A program made the translations under genes and the position numbers. 14,529 nt of DNA from Rickettsiales bacterium (GTDB taxonomy: Bacteria > Pseudomonadota > Alphaproteobacteria > Rickettsiales > UBA8987): positions 1-14,529 of the forward strand of contig JAHDHN010000033.1 of the NCBI GenBank assembly GCA_020631295.1. The letters are read 5' to 3'. Below are positions 1 to 6,992 of this stretch, piece after piece; the first letter of the stretch is position 1, and every line of letters begins with the position of its first letter. The notes below the pieces were generated by a model that saw only the letters and a program-made list of their open reading frames with translations, ran no database searches and was not told where the DNA came from.

Positions 1-53
1 CCCCGACACGCGGATTATGATTCCGCTGCTCTAACCAGCTGAGCTACTCCGCC
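1..53 (-). tRNA. tRNA-Met (CAT anticodon), 3' part off the window
   Basis: The minus strand from 53 reads acceptor arm GGCGGAG, then TA, D-stem GCTC with the AGCTGGTTA loop and GAGC closing, an anticodon stem GCGGA/TCCGC, and the 7-base loop ATCATAA whose anticodon is CAT (plus-strand 17-19). The variable-arm start GTGTC follows and the T arm and 3' acceptor lie beyond position 1. Sequence and arms match the alphaproteobacterial elongator tRNA-Met; a lysidine-modified tRNA-Ile2 also has a CAT anticodon but the body here fits Met better. Confidence 0.92.
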
Positions 54-85
54 CTATTCCTAGGAGAAAAATGTTATATAAAAAT

Positions 86-101
86 CTCTGCTGTTGCAGA
101 G
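86..101. terminator. small hairpin with T-tract on the minus strand, upstream of tRNA-Met
   Basis: CTCTGC (86-91) pairs with GCAGAG (96-101) around a TGTT loop. On the minus strand the stem is followed by ATTTTT, so it could stop leftward transcripts; on the plus strand it is followed by TTTTC. It lies only 33 bp upstream of the tRNA start, and the AT-rich TATATAAC (80-73, minus) next to it could instead be the -10 of the tRNA promoter. The two readings cannot be separated by eye. Confidence 0.35.
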
Positions 102-125
102 TTTTCTATATATTTTTGATTGTTT

Positions 126-175
126 CGTTCGCTAACGCGACGGAAAACCGCCATTTAATATGGCGTTTTTCATAG
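126..175. repeat. dispersed hairpin element, copy F1 (second copy at 11875-11921); may also terminate transcription
   Basis: The first 27 bases match 22 of 27 in the copy at 11875, and both end in CATAG. The hairpin is CGCCAT (149-154) with ATGGCG (160-165); the other copy has CCGCCC/GGGCGG at the same place, so the stem differs but still pairs. The stem is flanked by AAAA on the left and TTTTT on the right, so this copy also has the form of a bidirectional intrinsic terminator located downstream of the leftward gene ending at 260. Confidence 0.6.
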
Positions 176-259
176 AAGCGCCCTGCTTTTGCAGAGCCTT
201 CTATAGACTGCAAAGCAGAAAAGTCTAGCAGATTTTATGGAGGGTGCTTTGGGTGTAGC

Positions 260-1444
260 TTAAACTGAAATATCAGCAGCCGATTCTTTTACAGATGCAT
301 CTGGCACAGAAGGCGGCGGCGTATCAGCACCTGATGCGGTAACTACCACCTCTTCTGGCGTACAATCTACACAATCGGCAAAGGCATTAACCAGTCCCGC
401 TACTTTTTTACCTGTTAAGTTTGTACCTGCTATTGCGTAAACACCTGCTGCTGCTTCATCATCAATATATAACTCACCTGACTTTAGCGCCTTATTATAG
501 GTTTGCTTGTGACGCACCTGCAAGTACGCTCCGGCCGCTGCATCCCTTAGTGCATTGTTATTTTTAAATGCTTTAAGAAACGCATCATGGCTTTTAAAAG
601 AGAAGCCTTCTTTGCTTAAATATTTTTGAATATCCAGGAATGCTGGCTTACCAAATCTATTTTTCACCTTGTCTAAGAATAATTCTTTAGCCTTATCAGA
701 AGGGTGATATGGAACATATTCCTTCGTTCTTTTACCAACATTGATCACAGAGACACCATCATTTGACTGAGACACCAGCTTTGCATCAGATGCTACGGGC
801 GCTGTGACAGGTGCATATTCTGTAATCACCGCATCAGCGGCCTCTGCTACAGACATAGATTCTGGCTGCTGCGCTGCAACATCCACCGCTGCATAGACCT
901 TATCATTCATGCTTGCATTATAATTCGCTGTAGCATTCTTGGTTTTTTCTTGCTCATCAAATGCAATTTCTTGAGCAGACGCTAACCCAGCCCTTGCTTG
1001 TCTGAAAATTTGCTCGCCACCAAGTAGTTGGTATAGTGGCATTGTCCCAAAGCTCGCTGTGGCATCAGTACCTTCAATTTTTTGGTCAGGGAACTTAAAA
1101 GAACCAAGTTGTTTTGCTATAATCTGATCAATTTGATCTAAAGAAGCAGCATTGATAATATCTGGTTTCTTAAAAATACTGCTTAGAGAAGAGTTAAGGG
1201 CCGTTTGCATTTTATTAATAGTGGTGCCATTTTTAAAGCCAGATCTTATAACTTCAGGTGTTATGCCTTCTCCAGCAAACCCCCATTGAGCAGCTCCAAT
1301 AGCAGCTGAATATGAGTAACCATCTAATTTTATCTTCTTTTGCACTTCATCACGCAATGCACTGTGATTAGACACAATGGCACTTGAAAGTGAGCTGCGC
1401 AGCGCTGCTTTATATTCCTCAATCTGTTCTGGCGTAAGGGACAT
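260..1444 (-). CDS. hypothetical protein, 394 aa, no recognised family
   Basis: I do not recognise this protein. It starts with MSLTPEQIEEYKAAL; this start is preferred over ATGs at 1513 and 1486 because AAAGG sits 6 bases upstream and the likely -10 box (1482-1477) puts the transcript start downstream of the earlier ATGs. There is no signal peptide or membrane segment. The N-terminal third looks helical, the centre (about 180-230) is Ala/Ser/Val-rich and low in complexity, residues about 245-345 are Lys-rich and helical, and the C-terminus has an isolated CVDC pair followed by a Pro/Ser-rich tail. It is AT-richer than smpB next door. It stands alone between its own promoter and a terminator-like hairpin (149-165), so it is probably monocistronic. 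The absence of export signals and the modular look would allow a cytosolic or secreted effector role, but nothing shows it. Confidence 0.75.
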   Translation of the reverse strand: MSLTPEQIEEYKAALRSSLSSAIVSNHSALRDEVQKKIKLDGYSYSAAIGAAQWGFAGEGITPEVIRSGFKNGTTINKMQTALNSSLSSIFKKPDIINAASLDQIDQIIAKQLGSFKFPDQKIEGTDATASFGTMPLYQLLGGEQIFRQARAGLASAQEIAFDEQEKTKNATANYNASMNDKVYAAVDVAAQQPESMSVAEAADAVITEYAPVTAPVASDAKLVSQSNDGVSVINVGKRTKEYVPYHPSDKAKELFLDKVKNRFGKPAFLDIQKYLSKEGFSFKSHDAFLKAFKNNNALRDAAAGAYLQVRHKQTYNKALKSGELYIDDEAAAGVYAIAGTNLTGKKVAGLVNAFADCVDCTPEEVVVTASGADTPPPSVPDASVKESAADISV

Positions 1445-1476
1445 ATAATACCTTTTTATTACCTCTTTATTCACAG

Positions 1477-1508
1477 AGTATAGCATAGAAATGACAAAAA
1501 TGTGACAA
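1477..1508 (-). promoter_or_regulatory. putative sigma-70 promoter of the 394-aa gene
   Basis: The minus strand has TATACT (1482-1477) preceded by TG at the extended -10 position. TTGTCA occurs at 1508-1503, 20 bases upstream, which is longer than ideal, and again at 1497-1492. The extended -10 could compensate for the poor -35 spacing. The predicted start near 1470 leaves a 5' leader of about 25 bases with the AAAGG ribosome site. Confidence 0.4.
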
Positions 1509-1549
1509 GCCATTCTCTTTCTGCTTTATTGCATTAATAATTGTTAATT

Positions 1550-2032
1550 TTACCCCTCCTGGCGCATGCGGGCTTGTTTGCGTTTCCAGTCGCGGTCTTT
1601 GATGCTTTGGCGTTTGTCGATGTCGCTTTTGCCCTTGGCCACGCCAATAATCACCTTCACCAGCCCTTTTTTGGTAAAAAACAGGCGCAGCGGCACCAAC
1701 GTGAAGCCTTTTTGCTCTGTTTTCCCCACCAGTCGCTTGATTTCGTTCTGTTTCAATAGCAAGCGGCGCGTGCGGTGTGTTTCATGGTTGCGCGTGCCGG
1801 CCTCCTTATATTCGGCGATATAAAGCTGGTGCAGCTCGGCATTGCCCTCTTTGGTGATCACGCCGTAGGCATCATTAATGCCGCCCTTGCCTGCCCGCAG
1901 GGATTTTACCTCCGAGCCTGTTAGCACAATGCCTGCCTCATATTCTTCGTCTATGGCATAATTATGCCGCGCTTTGCGGTTCTGCAAAATCGTACGGTCG
2001 TCTGACGATGGTTTTTTCTTTTTCTGTGCCAT
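1550..2032 (-). CDS. smpB: SsrA-binding protein SmpB
   Basis: SmpB binds the tRNA-like part of tmRNA and brings it to stalled ribosomes, starting trans-translation, which rescues the ribosome and tags the unfinished peptide for degradation. The product is 160 aa, the normal family length. Family hallmarks are visible: NRKARHNYAI (18-27), GIVLTGSEVKSLR (34-46), the GxI-DAYGVI stretch (51-59) and the basic C-terminal tail KRQSIKDRDWKRKQ (140-153) that enters the decoding centre. The start at 2032 (MAQKKKK) is chosen because it gives the usual lysine-rich N-terminus and has AGGA just upstream (2038-2035), although that spacing is short; longer in-frame readings to 2125 would run into the tandem repeat at 2085-2134. 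No clear terminator follows the stop. The upstream gene on the same strand is the thioesterase, 267 bp away, with repeats between. Confidence 0.97.
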   Translation of the reverse strand: MAQKKKKPSSDDRTILQNRKARHNYAIDEEYEAGIVLTGSEVKSLRAGKGGINDAYGVITKEGNAELHQLYIAEYKEAGTRNHETHRTRRLLLKQNEIKRLVGKTEQKGFTLVPLRLFFTKKGLVKVIIGVAKGKSDIDKRQSIKDRDWKRKQARMRQEG

Positions 2033-2084
2033 AATCCTATCATATAGACTCTGCCCTACTTCACAATTGCTAACTGTTTCCTGC

Positions 2085-2134
2085 GGCATGCCTGAACCAT
2101 AGGGAATAAGGCATGCCTGAACCATAGGGAATAA
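2085..2134. repeat. perfect tandem duplication of 25 bp upstream of smpB
   Basis: Two identical 25-bp units, 2085-2109 and 2110-2134, each beginning GGCATGCCTGAACC and ending AGGGAATAA, abut without a spacer. Each contains the palindrome GGCATGCC. The pair lies 53-102 bp upstream of the smpB start, in its leader or promoter region. The exact identity suggests a recent slip or duplication. Confidence 0.9.
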
Positions 2135-2170
2135 TATGTTGTGGTTTCAGTTAACAATTTCCTATTTTGC

Positions 2171-2259
2171 AGCCCTTGCGAAAGCGAGGGCCCAGGGCGA
2201 AACGATAGAATGTGCTTGTTAACCCTGGATCCCCGATCTGCGCTTCGCTTGTCAGGGAT
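2171..2259. repeat. dispersed hairpin element, copy A (second copy at 4141-4231)
   Basis: The first 28 bases (2171-2198) are identical to 4141-4168, and 2213-2229 is identical to 4184-4200. Hairpin 1 is CCCTTGC/GCGAGGG with a GAAA loop (2173-2190). Hairpin 2 is ATCCCCGA (2229-2236) with TCAGGGAT (2252-2259), one C-A mismatch, and an inner GCG-CTT-CGC. CCAGGG (2192-2197) can also pair with CCCTGG (2223-2228). It sits in the spacer between the thioesterase gene and smpB. Confidence 0.85.
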
Positions 2260-2299
2260 TGCAGATAAAAGGTAAATGAAATCACTAAGTTCATATTGA

Positions 2300-2743
2300 C
2301 TAAACAACCGCAGAAAATGCCTCGTCGCAAGAGACCTTGCTTTTCATAAACACACCGCCGCCACGGCCAATTTCACGACTTTGCTCGTCATATAGCACCG
2401 ATTCGGTGATATATTGCTGCTTATTATGATAGGCCAATTTCCCCACCGCGCGCACCGTGCCGCTGGAAACGGGCCGGGTGAAATAGAGATTAAACGAGGT
2501 GGTCACCAGCACAAAATCCTCTATCTCCGCTTGGGCAGCAAAAAAGCCAGATTCGTCCATCAGGCGGAAATAATGCATGCCATGCATACGAAAGCAGGCA
2601 TTCATCATTTCTGGCAGCACAGGCTGCAAAATGGTGGCGGTGTGCGCCTCCACATCAAACGCAATCTCCGACTGCGTGCCCTGCCAAGAAGGTGCCGCGT
2701 AAAAACCGCGCGTTAAACGCTCAAGATGCGTGCTCTCTGCCAT
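2300..2743 (-). CDS. PaaI-like hotdog-fold thioesterase
   Basis: The 147-aa protein has the single-hotdog layout of the PaaI/4HBT thioesterases, which hydrolyse acyl-CoA thioesters and usually act as tetramers in the cytoplasm. The helix signature is H54-G55-M-H-Y-F-R-L-M-D63-E-S-G, with D63 at the usual catalytic position, followed by strands such as VLVTTSFNLYFTRPV (78-92), a G-x-V-R-A-V-G-K-L strand (95-103) and a C-terminal GRGGGVFM strand (126-133). Length is normal. There is no good Shine-Dalgarno, but the start is only 14 bp after the stop of the FadL-family gene, so it is probably the second gene of that transcript and may be translated by coupling. The pairing suggests handling of fatty acyl-CoAs formed from imported fatty acids; that role is inferred and the substrate is not visible from sequence. 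Confidence 0.85.
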   Translation of the reverse strand: MAESTHLERLTRGFYAAPSWQGTQSEIAFDVEAHTATILQPVLPEMMNACFRMHGMHYFRLMDESGFFAAQAEIEDFVLVTTSFNLYFTRPVSSGTVRAVGKLAYHNKQQYITESVLYDEQSREIGRGGGVFMKSKVSCDEAFSAVV

Positions 2744-2757
2744 GTTGCGCGTTTGCG

Positions 2758-3996
2758 TTAGAATGCGTAGCGCAGCTGCACAGAGAGGATATCAATCTGG
2801 CTCTCATACTCCGCAGAGAAGCCCTCAGACGGCAAATTCACATCCGCGTCATCCATGAAAATATGCGAATAGCCAGCATCAATGCTCAGGCGGTCATTCA
2901 CCTCATAAGTAGCGCCCACCGATACCCAATAACGGTCCGAGCCTGGAATACGAGGCGTGCGGAATTCATCATCAATCGGACTTTGATCGTACGCCACACC
3001 ACCGCGTAAGGTCCATTTATCGCAGCCTTTATAATCCGCGCCAATGGCCACAAACCAGCTATCGTCCCATTCTTCTGGCGTTACGGACTCATTAGAACCT
3101 GCCACCGCATCCGCAAATTCAATGCGCAATTCGTCAAATACCGACCAATTTGTCCAAGACACTTCACCATGCAGGGTCCATTTATGATCCAGATGATGGG
3201 TAATACCCAAATTCACTGAATCCGGCGTTTCCACACTCACCTCCGCATCTGTGGCTGGGAACAGGCCTGCAAAGGCTGGATTCACGGTAAATTCCGCATC
3301 CCCTTTCAGCGTATGATCAATTTTTGAGCGATAGCTCAAGCCCACACGGGTGCGGTCGGTGAGATCATAGGTCAAGCCCGCAGTGAAACCAATGCCCACA
3401 TCATCCCCAGAAATATCCGCATGACCATCCCCCAGCGGGGTGAAAAGTGCGTTGGTCAAGCGCGCATCAATATATTGAATTTGAATACCGCCACCAATGG
3501 CAAAGCGGTCATTCACATTATACGCCACAGTGGGCGTGAAATTGATGGTTTTCAGCGCCGAGGTGAGCGCGTCATAACGGCCTGTCCAATCATCATCATA
3601 GGCCGTGGTTAAGCCAAAGGGCGCCGTTACACCCACACCCAAGCGCAGCGCATCGGAATAATGATAGCTGCCATAGCTGCCTGGCACGAAGGCGCCTTGG
3701 CCGCCATTATCGCTTGTGTCACCTGTGGCAAGGCCGCCAAGGCCCACTGTATTGCTGGCTTTAGAATTTGGTACAATCAAGCTGCCCATTACTTGCACCT
3801 GGTTACCGTCAATATGCGCCAAGGTGGCTGGGTTGAAGAAAATGCCACTTAAATCATCGCCCGCAGAGCTCATGCCGGCGAAGGACCTGCCTTGCCCTAA
3901 CGCAGATTGTTCTTTGATCGCATAGCCTGCAGCAGCAACAGAGCCGGCAGATAAGGTAAGTACAGAGGTAGTAAGAAGGGTAGTAAAACGTGACAT
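2758..3996 (-). CDS. OmpP1/FadL-family outer-membrane transporter
   Basis: FadL-type proteins are 14-strand outer-membrane barrels with an N-terminal plug that carry long-chain fatty acids or other hydrophobic compounds inward. The 412-aa product has a signal peptide (about 1-23, cleavage near AAA-GYAIKEQ), a plug region with GQGRSFAGMSSAGDD and the family NPA motif (55-57, FFNPATLA), alternating amphipathic strands with aromatic girdles, and a C-terminal YAF, where the final Phe is the usual signal for the barrel assembly machinery. Length is normal. The start has a strong ribosome site, AAAGGAG (4010-4004), 7 bases upstream, and a good promoter is seen at 4054-4082. The thioesterase follows 14 bp downstream. 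Aromatic hydrocarbon transporters of the TodX type share the family, so the substrate is open. Confidence 0.93.
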   Translation of the reverse strand: MSRFTTLLTTSVLTLSAGSVAAAGYAIKEQSALGQGRSFAGMSSAGDDLSGIFFNPATLAHIDGNQVQVMGSLIVPNSKASNTVGLGGLATGDTSDNGGQGAFVPGSYGSYHYSDALRLGVGVTAPFGLTTAYDDDWTGRYDALTSALKTINFTPTVAYNVNDRFAIGGGIQIQYIDARLTNALFTPLGDGHADISGDDVGIGFTAGLTYDLTDRTRVGLSYRSKIDHTLKGDAEFTVNPAFAGLFPATDAEVSVETPDSVNLGITHHLDHKWTLHGEVSWTNWSVFDELRIEFADAVAGSNESVTPEEWDDSWFVAIGADYKGCDKWTLRGGVAYDQSPIDDEFRTPRIPGSDRYWVSVGATYEVNDRLSIDAGYSHIFMDDADVNLPSEGFSAEYESQIDILSVQLRYAF

Positions 3997-4053
3997 AGCA
4001 AAACTCCTTTAGCCAAATTGAGTATGCGCCTAAAAACGCATAAAACCACAGGT

Positions 4054-4082
4054 AGCATACGCCTTTTTATGAGAAGATTCAA
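4054..4082 (-). promoter_or_regulatory. sigma-70 type promoter of the FadL-family gene
   Basis: On the minus strand TTGAAT (4082-4077) and TATGCT (4059-4054) are separated by exactly 17 bases, a near-consensus housekeeping promoter. The predicted start near 4047 leaves a leader of about 50 bases. In it GCATAC/GTATGC half-sites (around 4055-4060 and 4022-4027) form an inverted pair that might be an operator or a leader hairpin, which is only a suggestion. Confidence 0.65.
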
Positions 4083-4140
4083 TTAGTAAAGGAAAAGCGT
4101 TGGTTATAGTTATGTTTTGATTAACACCTCTTTATATCGA

Positions 4141-4231
4141 AGCCCTTGCGAAAGCGAGGGCCCAGGGCCACATGAAAAAATAGTGCTTGTTAACCCTGGA
4201 CCCCGGGTCGCGCTTACGCTTGCCCGGGGAT
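4141..4231. repeat. dispersed hairpin element, copy B (first copy at 2171-2259)
   Basis: The same layout as copy A. Hairpin 1 (4143-4160) is identical, with the GAAA loop. The middle spacer 4169-4183 is unrelated, and 4184-4200 is identical. Hairpin 2 is CCCCGGG (4201-4207) with CCCGGGG (4223-4229) around an inner GCG-CTTA-CGC. Compared with copy A the stem sequence has changed on both sides and pairs better. It lies between the cysteine-rich gene and the FadL-family promoter. Confidence 0.85.
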
Positions 4232-4247
4232 ACAAGAAAAATTATAA

Positions 4248-5123
4248 TCAATATCTGCCATGCCGCGGGCGCAGGGGCATGCCGCTGGCACAACGGCAGC
4301 TGAGCAGATCATTGCTTTCACAGCGGATAAAATCACCAGGATTGGCGCATTTATAGCGCTGGGATGGGCTATCAATAATCGGGAAATTAGGCCGATGGAT
4401 ATGCTGCCAGGATTCCTGCGATACATTTTCCGGCGGGTATTGATACATTTTATGCACGCCACGTATCGGCCGTATGGTTTGCGCATCATCCAGCGCGGAT
4501 GTTGGCGCATCTTTGCTGTCTTTGGCCGTATCTTTATAACGGTTTGGATCACGGTATAACAGCACATCGCCCAGGCAGGTATTGCTCATACATTGCCAAT
4601 AGCGATTCAGGCTGGTTTTGCAGCTCTCACGGCCAATCTCACACATGCCTTTTTCGGATTTAGAACGGCAGGTGGCCTTCACACAAAATTCATAGGTGGC
4701 ATAATCGCTGGCGCATTTGGCCTCACCGGCAGGACATTGCAAATCACGGTCACGCAAATCTGGGTTGGTGCAGGTATCGCGCATGCACTCCCAATAATAG
4801 GTCGGCTCTTTGCGCAGCGGGTTGCAGCGGCGCAGGCCCGTGTCGCAGGTTTCTTGCTCTATCTCGTTAAAACTGTCTTGCTTGGTAACATTGCTGGTCG
4901 TGTCCACCTCTTTGGCATCTTCCGCATAGAGGCACATGAGCTGCAAGCATTTGGCATAGACCTGCACATCATCCTTCGCAGGCGCACATTTGGCCACACC
5001 GCGCTCACAGACCAGCATTTTATCTGGCGTGCCAGCATCAGCTTCCGCCTCTTGCGCATGCAACAAGCCAGGCACAAAAAGCCCACACAGCCACAGAATA
5101 TACAGGTGAAATAACCTACGCAT
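4248..5123 (-). CDS. secreted cysteine-repeat protein, unrecognised family
   Basis: The 291-aa product starts MRRLFHLYILWL and has a clear signal peptide ending near LLHA-QEAEA (cleavage after about residue 23), so it is probably periplasmic or exposed. The mature part has four copies of one unit, C-x2-G-x3-C-x(9 or 12)-C-x4-C with Tyr three residues before the third Cys: C39/C46/C59/C64, C93/C100/C113/C118, C130/C137/C147/C152 and C161/C168/C178/C183. Units 1 and 2 have the 12-residue gap and units 3 and 4 the 9-residue gap, as if a pair had arisen by successive duplications. A Pro/Asp-rich linker and a last cluster C259/C268/C276/C278 follow. Sixteen evenly placed cysteines suggest disulfide-bonded small modules. 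The start at 5123 is preferred for its compact signal peptide; an in-frame ATG at 5147 is possible, and neither has a clear Shine-Dalgarno. I know no family with this spacing. Confidence 0.82.
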   Translation of the reverse strand: MRRLFHLYILWLCGLFVPGLLHAQEAEADAGTPDKMLVCERGVAKCAPAKDDVQVYAKCLQLMCLYAEDAKEVDTTSNVTKQDSFNEIEQETCDTGLRRCNPLRKEPTYYWECMRDTCTNPDLRDRDLQCPAGEAKCASDYATYEFCVKATCRSKSEKGMCEIGRESCKTSLNRYWQCMSNTCLGDVLLYRDPNRYKDTAKDSKDAPTSALDDAQTIRPIRGVHKMYQYPPENVSQESWQHIHRPNFPIIDSPSQRYKCANPGDFIRCESNDLLSCRCASGMPLRPRHGRY

Positions 5124-5154
5124 AACACAACTATAGCTTAGATACATGGCTTAT

Positions 5155-5186
5155 AAAACCCATTATAAGAGGATAGCTTGGGTTTT
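5155..5186 (-). promoter_or_regulatory. possible promoter of the cysteine-repeat gene overlapping a weak terminator-like stem
   Basis: The minus strand carries TATAAT (5167-5162), a consensus -10, 39 bases before the preferred ATG at 5123; no convincing -35 is seen at the right distance (GTGAAA is nearest). The box sits in the loop of a 7-bp stem, AAAACCC/GGGTTTT (5155-5161 with 5180-5186), that could instead end the transcript of the gene stopping at 5203. Confidence 0.35.
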
Positions 5187-5202
5187 TCACATATATTAGC
5201 AC

Positions 5203-6858
5203 CTAGCGTGAACGGCTCACCGTATTATCCCTGAAGGTAACGGCATGTGTTTCTGTTTTAGCACCATCATAGAGAGAGATACTGTCATTTGGTCCTGGAC
5301 TATTTATTTCTTCCACTAGGTCTCCAGCTATGGAAACAATATCATCCAATTCATTTTGTGTTATCGTTGTGCCTCCTTCACTGTTCTCATTTAAAAATTC
5401 TTCCAGCTCTTTTTTTGCTTCAGATACTTTTTTTCCTGCGCTTTGCTCTAAATACCGTATTCGGTCGCTATAATCCGGATGCACAGGCTCACTATTCAGT
5501 GATTGAAACGCTTTTTCTAGTCTGGTAGGTGGATTTCCTTTAAAATAGTTGAACACTTCAAGACCACCCTTGATATGTGTGTTGATATTCAAATCAGCAA
5601 CGGCTTCGTCGTATAAACGAACATTATTAAAAAGTGTCCTGTTGTTAGAATACATATTCTCACTTTCCTTAAGACTCTTGAATAACTCTATATAATTGTT
5701 TCGCTCTTTTTCATCCATGGACTCAGGTAGTGCATAAAATTGATTATCATCCAATTTATATGTTGATGTTTCAACATTGGCAGTGCCACCTTGTGAAGGT
5801 ATGTAGGAGTTTCCATATGGGTTTAGAAGCAAATTTTGCGATGCTACCGTGGCGGCATTATACAGCCTAAGCACCTTTAAACACTTTTCCTGTATACCAT
5901 GTTCTTTTACGTGATTGGCAAAATCATGCGGGGATTCAATATCTTTTGAATCAGAAAAATGTGTATCAGCATAAGTGAAAAGAGCTGTATTCGCATCTCT
6001 CAACTCCTTTGCTTGCTTAACATAGTTTTGAAAATCCTCATTCATGAGATCTATTTCCACTAGTTCTGTTTGCGTATTTACCCTGCCTGAATTTATTGCA
6101 TGATTCATTAAGAATTGTTTGCATTCTTTCTGTAAGTTTTTAGGCATTTCTTCTAGACGCTTGTCTTTGAATCTTTTTAGTTTCTTTGCATGTCTATGTT
6201 TCCCTTGATCATGCAAATGTTGAGCAAACGCTTCTATAATATCATGGTTCTTGTTTGTTGCCTCACGCGTAAACAACTTGTCTACATTTGCTTCAAGATC
6301 CTTTTTATTCTGATTGTTTCGTGCTTCTATTTCTTCGGTTTTTTTAGCAATATGAGATGAAAATAGTGTAGCATTAAAATGTGCTTTATCAATGATGTCA
6401 GGATCATACATTACTGGCATAGAGCCCTCAATGACATGCCCAAGCTCGTGTTCTAGCACGGCGCCAATCATACTCTTTGAAAACTCATTAAGCATGACCG
6501 TATTTATTTTGAGGGTACGCTCTACCAGCACTCCTTCTTCATCGTGATTGCCAAAATATGGCATAAAAGGTCCTTCACGTTCTTCAGATACACTATATAG
6601 TACACTCATATTTACACGATCTTGCGGACTTTTGGACGTATGAGGTGGAATGAAAATCTTATTACTTACTGTCTGGGCAGGGTTTTTCTTTTTTTCATCC
6701 TCTAATATATCAACAACATTTTGAAGTTTTTCTCTATATACTGCTTCGTTTTCATCTTTGAAAAAGTCAATAGATCGAGGGTCTCTTTTATTATAGTAAA
6801 AAGAATAAGTTGCACCTGTATATGCCGTGACAGTTATATGACCTATATCATCTTTCAT
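5203..6858 (-). CDS. M48-like zinc metallopeptidase, cytosolic, with long insertion
   Basis: The 551-aa protein has HELGH (137-141) in a helix, VLEHELGHVIEG, the zinc-binding HExxH of metallopeptidases. Two further elements resemble M48 (HtpX/Ste24) peptidases: EAVAD (418-422), fitting the E-x2-A-D motif whose Glu is the third zinc ligand, and VHPDYSDRIRYLEQ (459-472), fitting the THPxxxxRIxxL segment. Between HExxH and ExxAD lie about 275 residues of Lys/Glu-rich, mostly helical sequence with coiled-coil character (170-290), far longer than in HtpX. No signal peptide and none of the transmembrane helices of HtpX/Ste24 are present, so it is a soluble M48-like enzyme or a relative. The gene is visibly AT-richer than its neighbours, hinting at transfer. 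The substrate is unknown; a self-contained cytosolic protease or an effector are both possible. It stands alone, with a putative promoter at 6898-6927. Confidence 0.75.
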   Translation of the reverse strand: MKDDIGHITVTAYTGATYSFYYNKRDPRSIDFFKDENEAVYREKLQNVVDILEDEKKKNPAQTVSNKIFIPPHTSKSPQDRVNMSVLYSVSEEREGPFMPYFGNHDEEGVLVERTLKINTVMLNEFSKSMIGAVLEHELGHVIEGSMPVMYDPDIIDKAHFNATLFSSHIAKKTEEIEARNNQNKKDLEANVDKLFTREATNKNHDIIEAFAQHLHDQGKHRHAKKLKRFKDKRLEEMPKNLQKECKQFLMNHAINSGRVNTQTELVEIDLMNEDFQNYVKQAKELRDANTALFTYADTHFSDSKDIESPHDFANHVKEHGIQEKCLKVLRLYNAATVASQNLLLNPYGNSYIPSQGGTANVETSTYKLDDNQFYALPESMDEKERNNYIELFKSLKESENMYSNNRTLFNNVRLYDEAVADLNINTHIKGGLEVFNYFKGNPPTRLEKAFQSLNSEPVHPDYSDRIRYLEQSAGKKVSEAKKELEEFLNENSEGGTTITQNELDDIVSIAGDLVEEINSPGPNDSISLYDGAKTETHAVTFRDNTVSRSR

Positions 6859-6897
6859 TGAGATTTTCCGTTAGTAAAATACTGCTCATAAACATAT

Positions 6898-6927
6898 AAT
6901 ATAGGGTAAATGTTAAATAATTGTTAA
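6898..6927 (-). promoter_or_regulatory. putative promoter of the M48-like gene
   Basis: On the minus strand TTAACA (6927-6922) and TATATT (6903-6898) are 18 bases apart in an AT-rich stretch, 40 bases upstream of the start at 6858. The ribosome site is weak (GGA within CGGAAAATCTC). AT-richness makes chance matches likely. Confidence 0.35.
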
Positions 6928-6992
6928 ACTAAATAAATATCGAAAAAGATACATAAGCCCGCCACGATAAATAGAGGTTCTACACTGGCATT

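Noticed and set aside
54..259. Integration site remnant next to tRNA-Met
   Set aside because: The 3' end of the tRNA, where such sites lie, is outside the window, and no duplicated tRNA fragment was found in the part that can be seen.
2085..2134. CRISPR-like direct repeats
   Set aside because: Only two units, directly abutting without spacers, and no cas genes.
2056..2307. Minus-strand open frame of 83 codons in the smpB upstream region
   Set aside because: It runs through repeat copy A and the tandem repeat, overlaps the smpB start and shows no protein-like features.
4201..4229. Strong GC hairpin as intrinsic terminator of the cysteine-repeat gene
   Set aside because: No T-run follows directly on the minus strand, and the hairpin belongs to a dispersed repeat; it may help stop transcription but was not called a terminator.
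4593..5114. Plus-strand open frame of 173 codons opposite the cysteine-repeat gene
   Set aside because: It is antisense to a gene with a signal peptide and regular repeats, has no ribosome site, and its composition reflects the opposite strand.
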